From assembly GCA_964035015.1 (NCBI GenBank), contig OZ035997.1, forward strand, positions 29,978,567-30,042,566: 64,000 bases of DNA, in the 5' to 3' direction. The notes beneath the pieces are model-generated. The model searched no databases and was not told where the DNA came from. It worked only from the letters and a program-made list of their open reading frames with translations. The stretch is from Corallium rubrum (Eukaryota; Cnidaria; Anthozoa; Scleralcyonacea; Coralliidae). Position 1 is the stretch's first letter, and each line of letters begins with the position of its first letter. The position numbers and the translations under genes were made by a program. Shown here piece by piece: positions 46,623 through 60,000 of this stretch.

Positions 46623-47778
46623 CCTATTACATATTCTGTTGCCGAAACAAGGAATGGGCAAATCCTGAACTGCTAACTTTTTAAAATTATTGTGCTGTAT
46701 ATTTGTTTTATGTTGTTATATATAGTTATTAGTTATATATTGTTAGTGTTGATTCAAGTAGCCGATTGTAAATTACCTTAAATAAGCGAGATTTACAATT
46801 GTATATTATCTAAAAAGACATTTAATAAAGTTTCCATTGTTATTAGGTGTTCCATTTTTTGCGGTGTTGCGCTGTTCCGTGTTTTACTACACGCCCTCTG
46901 GCGATGGCTCCATACCCAAAATTCCGTTGTCGAGTACCTATATATATATTATATGTCTACAAACGTGGGAAGTTTGTTGCCTTTCTCACAAAATGAACAA
47001 TTCTCAGTACATATGTCCGCTCAGCTATATAATAGTAAATAGAACTCGAGTCGTCGCCGCGGGCTGGATTATATTTAAAAATCAAGTTAAACATATAAGA
47101 ACTAAAAATGGCCTGATAGAGATATAGAACTCGACTAAATATAGCTCTCTAGAGTTCTCGCCTCTATTCTCACATTCGAGTCTAATAATAAATAATTATG
47201 TCGTTTAAAAAATAAAAAATAAATAAAAAGATATCAATTAGAGAATAAAGTACCTAGTAATTAAATATTAATATTATTTATATAAAATGGGAATCTGGTG
47301 CCTCTCAAGCATACCAAGGATGATTTTAAAAGACAGAAAGATATTTCGTTTTCAAATTAGACATAATTGTCGAGTACGGTTTGTCATATTTTGCAGCGAG
47401 TTTCGAGGCGAGTATTTTATGGAATGTCGCACCATTTGTGCCAAAAACTAGGGGTGTAAATACTGCTTGTTCTATTTCAATGACTCTTCTATATTGTACA
47501 CCCTCTTCTTCTCATTCTCGTGACGTAGCAAGATCGACTCGGTGGATTTGGATTTATTCGACGCGGCATTCATTCATTCATTCATTCGCATCAGGTAGTT
47601 AAGGAAATAGTTAGCAACCGCCGTTTTATGAACGAATCTAAAGCATGTTCCGAGACATATTTTTCTTGTTTAATGAATGGCTTTTTAAATAAGTACAAGA
47701 TGATTTCAAAGTTGCTAACAAGGAGGTCAATTTTCTAGTTGTTTTGTAGCTTACCTGGCCGACCTATACTAAACAAGG
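46623..47778. other. Sequence upstream of SLC22, including a retroelement 3' end
   Basis: 46623-46846 resembles a + strand retroelement 3' end (GTTGCCGAAACAAGGAATGG to AATAAAGTTTCC). The remainder is AT-rich with a CATT tetramer run at 47570-47586. No core promoter motif could be fixed for SLC22. Confidence 0.4.
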
Positions 47779-48060
47779 ATGGCAATATCTATGGACGATG
47801 CGCTGGTCAAACTTGGTGGTTTTGGATTATTCCAATGGCTGGTTTTTCTTGGTACAAGTGTAACAGAAATGGCACTAGCTTTTCAAACTTTTCTTCAAAC
47901 ATTTCTCACTGCTGAACCTAATTGGGCATGTAAAAATGAAAGCACTATATGCAACTTTACTAAATCAATTGGATTTCGGGATGACAATTACAACGCCAGA
48001 TGTGATATGCCACGATCCGAATGGACTTTCTCTGATGACTTCACGTCTATCGTCACTGAG
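47779..48060 (+). CDS. SLC22 exon 1
   Basis: 94 codons from ATG (MAISMDDALVKLGGFGLFQW) to FTSIVTE, ending on a whole codon before GTAATT. Helix 1 and the large extracellular loop. A second ATG four codons on could also serve. Confidence 0.9.
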
Positions 48061-51000
48061 GTAATTAAAGTAGTAACAGTACAGTCGACCCTCCATTCTT
48101 AAAAGCGACGATCTTTGTTGTACGAAAAAATAGTTAATTGAGCCTAATATAGCTAAACCTGACACAGTGCTAAAAAGCGGTGCCCTGTGGCGTTCAAAAC
48201 ATCGCGTTAAAAATGTCGCATCAAAAATGCGGCTTTCTATTGATTCCCAACGAACGAACGAACGAACGAAATATCACACACAGGATATGCATATATACAA
48301 CCATTGATGACGTGACCTATCTGAACAAGATGCATATAGGCTTCCGGTAATAGACCGCCGTCATCACGATTTAATGGAGCATGGGCGCTATTGATGTGCC
48401 AAGCTTCCAAACAACGTCTTTTGGTGGTACCGTGGATTGGTAGTGATAATTTTTGAATTATCCCGCGCAATCTCATGGTTGGTTTTGCAGGCGTGCTCCG
48501 ACAAAGCAGAATTTTCCTTTTTTGAAACGAAAACCGCTTTTTGGTGCTCTTCCAAACGTGCCAAACGCGTGCCAAACTGACGTTTTGTCTGGCCAATGTA
48601 CTCCTGATTATACAGTCATTGCACGGAATGGAATAAATAGCATCTTTTCTCTGTTCTTTCACAATACGATCCTTAGGTTTCGCAAAAATATGACCTAGCG
48701 TTAAGAAAGGTATTTGAGCAACTTTTACGTTGAAATTACCTAAGATTCTTTTAATTGGTTCCATAATTCCTTGAATGTACGGAACAATTGCAAAACCCAT
48801 CATCGAATTTTTGTCCTCAGTGTTTTTGCGTGGTGGTCGTGGTTTAACTGGTTTTAAACAGTTTTTTTAAGAAATCATTAGGATATATAGTTATTCGCCT
48901 TTATAAAGTCAAATGCATACTGTTGCTCACGTTCTCACGACTCGGCACTAGATGGTATATGCACTGGGCCCTAGTCAAAAGCAAAGTTCTTGAAAGGACT
49001 TCTTATAGCTGGGATGAGGAGAGTCAGATGGGAGGTATTTGTCAGTGTGTGTAGGTTTCCAGTATACCCCAGTTTCGAGATTCCCGTGGCCTGTTCTTTA
49101 CTTCTTTTGACAATCAAATCCAAAAAAGGCAAACTTCTATTCGTTTCACGTTCTTGAATAGAATCGAAGGCTCGACGAAATTAAGTGATTTAAAAGAATT
49201 TCCACTTTATTTTTGGATACCGCAGACGTAACATATCGTTTTCAGAAAAAAGGACAGTTCACTGGTGCGGTAGCTACCGAGTCGAGGAAAAGTGAGCAAC
49301 AGCGTGTATTTGAAGTTTTAAAGGCGAATAACCACCCTGATGATTTTTTAAAAAGCTGTTTAAAACTAGTCACACCACCATCACGCAAAAACGCTGAGGA
49401 TGAAAATTCGATGATGGGTTTGCGATTGTTCCGTACATTCAAGGAATTCAATTAAAAGAATCTTAGGTAGTTTCAACGTATAAAAGTTGCTCAAAAACCT
49501 TTCTTAACGCTAGGTCATGTTTTAGGTGATGACCCGTAAAGCATCGTGGTTAAATGAACAGTCGCCATATCCGTTTTTGGTAACGTCAATTATTACGATC
49601 ATTGCAATTATTTTCATGATTAAGAATATAGCAATTATTGCAATGATTGTAAAACTTGTAGTGATAACAGTAATTGTAATTATTGTAATCATGGTGATTA
49701 TGCTAACTAATTATTGTAATCATCGTAGTCGCCATATAAAATCATAATTACCAGTAGTTAACATAATCACTATATATGTCTATATGATCATTATTAAGTT
49801 AATTATCACAATGATCAACATCATCATTATCATTTTCACCTGCATAATTATTATAATTAAATAATTAATCATTGTGATAATCATAATTATCGTAACTATT
49901 ATTAATTATGAATTGTCGTAATTATTTTAATTAATAAACAAGCTAAGATTATTAATCTATCAATGTTATATATATCATCTTATAGAATTATTTGTAACAA
50001 AAATATTTATAGTTTGATCTGGTTTGTAACAAGTCAACTTTGGCTACTCTGGCAAGCATGATTATTTTTGCTGGTTGGCTCTTTGGCAGCTTAATATTTG
50101 GTTTTCTTTCCGATAAATTTGGTCGCAAAATAGCATTCCTTTCAGCCGCAGTTAATGCGAGTTTGGTTCCTCTCGCTGGCTCGTTTGCAAATTCACTTTG
50201 GCTATTCATCGTTATCAGATTCTTTGTTGGAGTTGGAATAGGTAAGATATGTAAATCTCAAATCATTATATAATAATTTATGAAATAATCTGCCAATTAC
50301 AATAATTCATTCAATTCCCGTCTTGCGTGGTATACGCTAAAATCGTATAAGATCAAAGATCTCAATTATATCTATGCAAGATAAACAAATTGGTGTATGA
50401 ATAAATTTTACACATTCTCATGAATAAAATCTCACGGGTTTTTGTATCTACTGCGTATGCGCGAGTAGATACTATGCTGTTAAGGTAAGTTAAGTTAAGT
50501 TAACACCCAATATAACAATGCTACATCAAGTATTTTCATGCTAAAATAAGCTTTGTGGAAACACCACGTAAAATATTTCTTTGCTAAGCTTTCGGCCTGT
50601 TGCCGAGACGAAGTCGAGGGAAACATCGAGACTCGAGCACGTCATTTATAAACTAAGCAACTGATCAATTAAATCCAGGGCCGTTGGCAGAATTTTTTAG
50701 TCAGGGGGGAAGTAAGACTGGCCAATTTCTAGGGTGGTCTGGGGGTATGCTCCCCCGGAAAAATTTTGAGATTTGAGTCTCCGAAATGGCATTTCCCGCG
50801 ATCTGACATCATATTTGAGCAAAATTTTGAACATTTTAAAACATATTTTTTAAGACACGTTCTCTCATCTTTACAAAAAACTACAGTATTACATATTTAC
50901 AATGACAACGACAGTCATTTGCAACTCACTTGTAACTTTTCACCAAAATGTTCAGAAGTTCGTTTCGAAGTTCGCAAGTTCGTTGGGAAGTTCAAAGTTC

Positions 51001-54000
51001 GTTGTGAAGTACGCAATTGATTGCCGGCTACTAGGAACCAATAAGTCAATCAAATGCGTAGCTTAAAACGAACTTTGAATTTCCCAACGAACTTGCGAAC
51101 TTCGGAACGAAATTCCAAACATTCTGGTGAAAAGTGAGTAGCAAATGACTGCAAAATAATAGTTACTCTATAACGGGATAAAACGCGAACGCAACGCGAA
51201 AACTCATTGTCAGAGTTTTATGATATTAAACGACTAGTTAGTTCTTTATTCTGTGACTCTGGGAACAAATGTGATGTTGTTGCACAATTATTAACTATAT
51301 AACTGTCTGAATACCAATAAAGAATGGCTGTCCTTCCTGAGAAATAGTGCCATGTTTTGCAATCTCAATAGACTCCCTTCTTCGCGTGAAGTATTGCTTG
51401 TCGCTGCATGCTAAGCGTGACGACTCTTCCCACTTAACACGATTGTCATACTTCCAAGCGTGTTTGGCAGCAGCAGATTTATTCTGTTGGGCTTTAATGA
51501 AACATGTCTTGTGCTCCTTCAGGCGAGTAGAGAGATTTCTTCCCGTTTCCCCGATGTATAAACCAAGCCACATTCACACGGAATGCGATACACTCCAGGC
51601 TTAGATAAGCTATCCACCTCGCCTTTATGTGTGAAAAGTACCTTGAACAATTTGTGTTGACTACTGTGAAATACCTTCATACCAGCACGATTTAGAATCC
51701 TCTCAATCTTGTGGGATGCTGGTCCGATGTACGGAAGATGAAACTGAAGGTGGTTCTTGCTGGGACTGAGTATTCCACTCCGGATGTACCGAAGGTGTCA
51801 CAGAAGCTTGAATCCTCTTCTCAGGAAAACCGTTGTTATAGTTGTTCGCGCTCGATGAACGAGAGTTTTGCACACAGACGATTTGATACATGGATGATGG
51901 AATGAAGTGTAGTTAAGGTATCTGTCAGTGTGTCTTGGTTTTCTATACACAGTATCAAGTATGACTCAGTTGCTTAGTTTATAAATGACGTGAGCCAACA
52001 ACTTGTTGTCATTGCTCTGATGAAGGCCTGAGTCAACAGGCCGAAAGCTTAGCAAAGAAATATTTTACGTGGTTTTCCTCGTGAATAGTCCAAAGTTCTA
52101 GCGGTCAACAATTGAAAACTTATTGCCCGAGCAGGCAATAAGTTCTCAATTATTGCCCGCTCGGTAAACATTGAAATTTAGCTAAGGTCGTATGATCATG
52201 ACCACAAACCAACCAATGACAGTCATCCATCGTTGTATCCAGCGAAACTCTAGCTATATAAACAATTGATTATGTTGAACAGCGAGATCAATTTAGCCAG
52301 GACGGATAGTTGAGCAGAGAAAATATAGATGACAATTGGAATATTAATGTAGAACATTATACAAACTAAAGAAGACAGAAAATGTTAATGGTCGATCAGT
52401 GCCGGAGAAAACAAAACGTGAGGTGACTAGATCTTGTATACTTTTATATCTATATAATATTATGAAAGGTAGATGGACGTTTAAACTTCATTACTTCAAT
52501 CAGTCTTTAAGCAACATCACTGTTTCAGTAGCGCTTTTCGTAGGTTTCTGTCTGTCGTCGAATAACTTAAATTGCACCAACGTAAATTTGGTTTCTTGTT
52601 AGTCTATAAATACGTGTCACTATATGTATCTCATGTAGTCACATATTGTGAAGCGCTGCTAGGTAAAATAATCTGTTGTATTTGGAACTGGTTTCTATAT
52701 ATAGCGACAGAAAACTATATTGGGAAATGATTTATAAATATATACAGCGTATACTGTATTTAGAAATGTTTTCTAAATCACAGTTTACTGTATTTAGAAA
52801 ACATTTCTAAATACAGTATTGAAATTTTAAATTAACATATATGTATTCTTTCCCCCTCAATTTCCATCATTTCCCCCTCAATTTCCATCATCTTCTAAGC
52901 CCTGCCCGGTGTATTTGTCCCAACTAATTGGTGACTTAATTGAAAAAGCTCAGTAAGCAAGCGATCTCGCTTGCGAATTGCCGTATTTATAAAGATAGCG
53001 ATCAATTTATATTTTTATGTGCATTTAAATTAGCTTTTTGAACCTTGTTCTTGTGTTTTAAAAACTTTTCGCAACAACGTAGCTGGAAATATACATAGGC
53101 TATAATACACAAGAAAATAAGAGTTCATTTTTAAGTAAAACTTTGCTGTTAGTTATTCACGTCAACACTAACTATTTCGATTAACTCTATTTAGGTTGTA
53201 AGGCCGCATTGTTTGCCATTCTTTTGGAATTCTCTGGAGTAAAGCACCGTGGAACAGTGGGAATGATATACTGGATTTCATTCTCACTTGCACTAATGAT
53301 TCTCCCGCTTTTTGCTTATTTCATTCGTGATTGGCGCCATTTAACAATACTCATCAGTTGCATAGGTCTTCCTGCGTTGCTTGCTTGGTGGTAAGTAGCG
53401 TGAATACCTTACCTGTATATTATTACAGTCGAACCCCTATTAAGAGGGGTGTCCGCTTAAAAGGGATTGCCCAGTAGGGGGTACGCATGTGGTGACAAGC
53501 TTTTTACTCCGACGATATTGCAATTATTGCGCAATACTTCCCGTCAGCCTTTGTGAAACTGTGAGTCGTGTAATGCAGCCATTTTAGGCTGGGATATTTT
53601 GCAATTGCAAGTGAGCGAGTTATAGTTGATCAGTAATGCGGCTGACAAATGACAGCCTTTGTGAAACTGTGAGTCGTGTATTAATGTAGCCATTGTCCTT
53701 TCGATGAAGTGTTTTCGAATCTTGATCTGGAACGGTGTTGGAATATTCGGCTTTTATAATATTTTGCAAGTGACCGAGTTATAGTTGATCAGTATAAACG
53801 TGGCTGACAATTGTCTTCGTTATAAATATGCTTACAAATTTATATGTTTTCAACCGCACACGCCGATCGCGGTACAGGAGGCCTCACTAAGGGGGCGATT
53901 ACATGGTCCGGGATCCCGGTTAACCGGGCTAGTCCGCTTTATATATAAGACGCATGTTATTTAAACATTTCGATTACATGAGAAGCGGACTAGCCCGGTT

Positions 54001-57000
54001 AACCGGGATGAAAATGTCCATGTAATCGTTTTCATCCAGGCAAACCGGGCTGAAAAACTGTTGAACTCGCTTCAATACGCGTTCGTTTACTTGACTGTGT
54101 GAATAAATAGTGTTGAAAGGAACGGAAGTCTTACCCAGGGGCGCCGGAGCCACGGGGGCAGCGGGGGCAGCTGCCCCCCCCCCCTGCCCTCACAGCGCGG
54201 GGGCAGCACGGGGGCAACCAATTGCCCTTTCTCGTAAGAGGAATATTTTCTACAGGAATTGCCATTTGTATTATATATTGTAGTAAATAATTTTGTATTA
54301 ATGCCTCAAATGACTCATAAGCTAACTTATTACGGCAGACTATGCAGAGGCAGCAAACTAATTTTGTCTTGGGTTAGCTGTGTCCAACCTCTTTCTCAGG
54401 GCGTTTTTGAAATTTGGAGGGTGGGAAAAAGCCCTGGAATCGGCCAGTAACAGCACCCAAAAATACTGGGTGTAATAAATTAGCAATTTAGTTTAGTATG
54501 CAAAATCACTCTGAATAATGGCAGCCCCGTGGGAGAAGTTCATTGTAATGGCGGTCCTATTTGTCCCGTTGGCGGTCCTGTTGAAGCTATTTGGTCATTA
54601 CTGGCACAAAACTATGCATAAATATGTTTCACGAGGAATGTTTAAGATAAGCAATCAACCAATGAAAATGTCGAATCCAACAGCCGATGTCAGAACCTTT
54701 TCCCACCTTACCAATTTTAAAAAGGCCCTGAGAACGAGGTTGACCTGTGTCTTGTGCCCAGACTTTTTTCACGTGGTGGCAATCTCGTACCCAGAGCCTG
54801 CGATCCTTTTAAGGATCGCAGGCTCTGGGTACGAGATTGACGTGGTGGGTGTTTTCTGATTCATTAAAGTTGCCATGTTTTCTTAATTAAAGGTAACAAG
54901 ACGCCTGGTCAGGCGTTCACTCGGGATACTGCAAAATCACAGTGCTATGAAGGTCTAAAAGTCTATTAAACACATTGGTCACAGACAAAAGTCAAAACGC
55001 AATCCAATTCTCCGATAGAAAACACAATTTGCAATAACAAAACACGATTGCCTTTATTTATTAACGTATTTCCACACAACGGCGTGTGCGATTGTAAGTG
55101 TATATAATATCAAGATCCTTGCCGACATTACTGACCAATAGCTATGTCTGTGAACACACAGAACACATCCGAGACGAGTGATCAGACAAGAAAAGAAAAG
55201 GAAAGCAAAGAAAGAATGTATTATTTCCACACATGTACAGCGTTCAATATGTCAAGTCTCTTCGCCTTATTACACAGCTTCATGTTTACCTAGAAAGTGT
55301 CACTTGCAAGTTCACTTAATGAACGGCGTGTGCGATTGTAAGTGTATATAATAATATCAAGATACTTGCCAGCGACATTACTGCCCAATAACTATGTCTG
55401 TGAACAAACAAATCACATCCGAGACGAGAAAGCTCACTCATTCAGTCGAAAAGAAAGAAGGCAATGGTTAGTCACATGCCTCAGTTTCGCAAAGTTTACT
55501 GGTCAATATCGCCAGCGGCCGCGCGGAGGACTAATAACGCGTCGCAAAAAAATAAAAATAAAAATAAAAATAATAAAAATAAGAATCGCGAAACCTAGAC
55601 TCGGCTACCACAGTAGCCCGAGTAATTAGGAATGTAGCATCAATATGTACAATTCAGTCGTTGAATTTTCTTTCTGAATACATTGTCATTCATCATATTA
55701 TACCGTTATGCTTTTTGGTTATTTTATGCTATAGAGAAAGATTGGCAAACATTTACCACGTGCAAAAATTAATGCTGATAAAAAGTGCCCTTTTTATATG
55801 GCTGCCCCCGCCACCTTAAGTAGCTTCCGGCGCCCCTGGTCTTACCAAAGGTGCCGATGGAAGAGAAGGCCGTCATTGTTGGGTAGAGAAAGGACTTCCT
55901 GTGTTTTAACGCGTCCCAAATCCGAGGCGAGATCTCCAGAAAAGAAATCGACGGAAAAGAATGCGAGGTCTCGGGCAGCATACAAATACCGTGTGGTGGG
56001 AGGAATGTCTGGGATAAGACGAGCAACAACAAACGAATACGATGAACAGTAGATGACTGTTTTTTCTTTAATGAATGAAGTAAACACACAACAAATTAAG
56101 ACAATGCACTACTCCTGCCAACAGGGCCTACGCCTGAGAGGGCAAAATCTAGCAAAATATCCTTTGCGACGACAATTGAAACAGACGACATTCAAAAATG
56201 ACGTTGGAAGGTGGAATAAGGCGGCGATAGGGCCCCAAGGATCGCAGAGCCATAAGCCCCCCTGTCAGATACGGCGAGTACGCTGAAGCTGATAAAACGC
56301 GCGCTTGGCATATATGGGGTAATTTAAAACTAACCAACACATGGTATATACGGGAGTGGATTAAACTTAGCCAACACATGGCATATACGGTCAATACGGG
56401 GGTAAAATTAAGTTTGCCAACACATGGCATATACGAGGGAAAGTGAACCTTGCCAACACATGGCATATAGAGGGGAATTTAAACTTACCAACACATGGCA
56501 TACGGGGGGAATTTAAAATTTGCCACCACATGGCATATATGGGAGGACTATTTAGACTGGGCTTTTTTTGGTCTTCTGGGGTTGGGGGGGTTGGGGGGGC
56601 GGAAAGTGGTCGCGGTTTAATATCTCAGAAAGGATTTATGCTATAGACGTGAAACTTAGTATGCTGATAGAGCATTCAAAAATATTTTATTTTTATTGAT
56701 GAAACCCCAAATGTTACGTATCTATGACGCCATTGGTGACGTCATACATAAAAATACAACAAAGTGAAATTACAACAAATTGAAATACAGCCAAATAATA
56801 GACAAGAAAAACTCTCCAGTCAAATATTATTTTATTATTACTGTAGTTAGAGCCAGTCTAAAGAAGATAAAACTATAAAACTTAAAAATTTAGGAAGAAT
56901 CTGGTTTATTTTTGGTTTATGGCCGTTGAGTTAATGGACCTTTTCACCAATAGCGGCGCCATCTTGAATTCGCAATGCATTGTGGTCTATCCAGGGATAA

Positions 57001-60000
57001 GCTCAATTAAAAGGTTGATTGCTTAGTGTTGAGACATAAAGCAATAGTTCTCGTACGTATAAGGATACATTTGTCATGAATCTGTCCTTGACAATTATTA
57101 TATTTAGATATTGCTGCCACGAAAGTATTTATAAAGAAAAAATTACCGCATTGTGTCTGAACACTACGCAATCGCCCTTTTAATGGAGCTTGTTACCCTG
57201 AATAGACCATAATGCATTGCGAAGATGGCGCCGCTATTGGTGAAAAGGTCTATTGTTGTGAGAAGAAGGTAAATGTTATATTCATTAATCAAGATTTATT
57301 GTTCTATTTTCTATTTTTATATATTATCTGAAGTATCCTATGAGGATCCGTATCTTTAAAAGCTATTTTTCGTAAAAATTAAACTGATGATGTTACTGTA
57401 TGACGTCATTGTTCCGCCATTTTGGATTCCGCCATATTGGATTTGAGACGTCATTAGATGAACTTAAATAACACAAAATATTCATGTAATTATATTAAAA
57501 ATACTAAAGTTAATCAAATACTCAAAAAAACCTAAAAAACCCCTAAATTAAACCAGAATTTCGAAATTTTTGCCACAAACGTCATCAAAAACGTGTTGCT
57601 ATGGCAACACTAATTAGTGTAAAAACAATTTTTAATACACGGAAATGTTCCGCAACACTAGACATGAAAAGTCACAAAATTTTAAATACTCGAAAAGTTA
57701 CAAAGTTTTAAATTCGCGGCGAGCAGGTTCCGCCCCCCTCCTCCCCCAAGTCTAGATATGGTTAAGAAAGGTTAACCCTTTATGGCCCAGTAGTCACTCC
57801 ACTGACGAGTAAAATCGTCTGGCGTTAGCCAGAGTAAAATACTAAAGACATCGTTGGGCGATAAAGCGTTAACTTGCTCACTGGTAGATAGGTGTCCGTT
57901 TCCGCGGGGTGTCCGCTTATAAGGAGTTGTAACTCCGTTAATAGGTGTTCCACTGTATATGCAACAAATTTAGTTAATTAAAGTTGTTTTTGGACAAGAC
58001 TCAACAAACCAACCGATCAACTATTTTAAACCGACAATTTAATGTTATTGCATGTCGACTGCTTTGAAAAAAGCATGTTATATAAACTTCAAAACCGAAA
58101 AGAAAATTGAAATATTTTGAATGAATCGAAAATTAATGTTTGTAATTTATTAAGTTTAAACTTTCCAACCTCGTTTCCAGGGCCTCTTTGAAATTGGGAG
58201 GGTGGGAAAAAGCCCTTGCAGAATCATTCTGAGTAATGGCAGTCCCGTGGGAGAAGTGGCGTTCCTATTGGTCCCGATGGCCGTCCCGAACTCCCGTTGA
58301 AGCCACTTGATTAACTGGCACAAAACTACGCATAGTTATGTTTCACGAAAAATATATAACAAAATCAATTAACCAACGAAAATGCGTAGTCCACCAGCCG
58401 ATGCCAGCGCCTTTTTCCCGCTCTACTGGCCAATTTCAAAAAGATCCTGCTTGTACAGCAAAACATAAGCAGAAGTTACAGAATTTTAAGTTTTCTACAA
58501 GTTTTCTTTAACACTAGCTTATGTTTTCAGGATATCTCCAGAGTCTGTACGATGGAGTTTAGTGAAACAAAAAGTTGAGAAAGCGGAGAACGAGTTGAAA
58601 AGAATTGCTAAGTACAACAAGAAACCAATGGTCTATGAAGAATTAGAATCGCCAAGTGAAAAACAATCTTCATCTTTTGTGGATCTCTTTGCAACTCGGC
58701 AACTTACGAAATGCACATTGCTGTCGTGTTTTATTTGGTAGGTATGGTCGCAGTTTTGTTGCTATATTCGAAGAAATGTTGTAGCTTTAAAATATAGTTT
58801 AGGGAACAACCGCAAGAATGGCTGTTTTTTGATAACTAATGCAAAAAAATCCTACGATTAGAAAAACCACAGTTGATAATCGGAGCGACTTAATAGCGAG
58901 CCGCACAGTTGCTATTAAAAGCACAAAATGCGGACAAACAAACCGAAATCGACTCTCAAGGATTCAAAATGAACGTTTTTCTATTGTTGGCAACTCTGGA
59001 AACTCCGCTAAAGTCTTTGGTCTATCTTTTTGTTCGGCTTTATGCATTTCTGTGCACGGTGCACGGTCACTGAACACATTGTATTTTAGTAAAATGAACG
59101 AATTGTCCAATAGCAACGTTTTAGTTCAATCACTCAACCGTGCTATTTAAATATTAATAAACCTAAAACAAAGGTTGTGCACGGTGTAAGGTGCGGTTCA
59201 ACATAAAATCACAGCTCATTATAGGCGCTTTGAAGTTTGCCGAGTTTCCAGACCCTATCTCGATTGACTATGGTAGAGGGAAGGAGTTGTCTTACTTCTC
59301 CATTCTAGACTAGCCTGAGAAAACAGCCGCCTCTTCTCGCAAAAACTAAGCTTTAACTTTGTTATTTCAGACAGGAATGATGTCGGATTTACCACCCTTA
59401 GCTGCCCGTACATGTAACATTCACTTCACGTACCCTTAGCTGCCCGTACATGTGACATTCACGTTACCACTCTTAGCTGCCCGTACATTAGCCTGGTACC
59501 CTGGCCCAATTTTCAAAAGAAATATGGGCCAGGTAACCACTAATTTAATCAATTATACAAATTTCAACAATTTTCCAGACTTTACGCAAAATTTATTGAA
59601 ATTTGTATACTGTATACCAGAAATTCATAAAGCTTAAATATACCAAATACCCGAATTTCAAAGTAAATATACTGTATACCCGATTTAAAAACCCCTTAGA
59701 TACCGTATACCCCCTGGCCGACCCCATTTATGTATAAACATAAAATGTATAATTACAATTTTCAAATTATGTACATATACAATGTGATGTAGATTTATAC
59801 AATATAGATATACGTATGTGTTATATAGAGCGGATATATAATATGCATAATTAGTGTTGCACTGTATGTTGAGAGATAAACTGTGTTTACTCTCTCGGCT
59901 AGCCAGTAACATAGTGAGATCGTAGTTTTGATGTCACCTAGCACGCCTATCCATGTTAACGCTGTGCGACAATCGTTTCATGCTCTTGACAGTCTTGTTC

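Larger units (their letters stand above)
50557..52078. mobile_element. PLE flanked by inverted terminal repeats, intron 2
   Basis: The left end (50557-50680) and right end (51960-52078) share GGAAAACCACGTAAAATATT-type and TAAGCTTTCGGCCTG / CAGGCCGAAAGCTTA segments as reverse complements. PLE coding lies on the minus strand at 51295-51890. Repeat family B (50684-51320) has inserted on the left side. Confidence 0.75.
54136..55838. mobile_element. hAT-type non-autonomous element, 1.7 kb, perfect 8-bp TSD
   Basis: The ends CAGGGGCGCCGGAG and CCGGCGCCCCTG are flanked by GTCTTACC at 54128-54135 and 55839-55846. G/C-rich subterminal tracts (GGGGGCAGC). No transposase. It carries nested MITEs at 54384, 54780 and 54895. 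Confidence 0.93.
53426..57955. mobile_element. Candidate Tc1/mariner-like composite, TA-flanked
   Basis: Left CAGTCGAACCCCTATTAAG and right TTAATAGGTGTTCCACTG are inverted, each next to TA. GGTGTCCGCTTA recurs inside both ends. It contains the 54136-55838 hAT element and several MITEs. Whether the two ends belong to one element is inference. Confidence 0.55.

Noticed and set aside
58839..59150. 103-codon ORF in SLC22 intron 4
   Set aside because: No recognisable domain or splice context; composition like surrounding intron.
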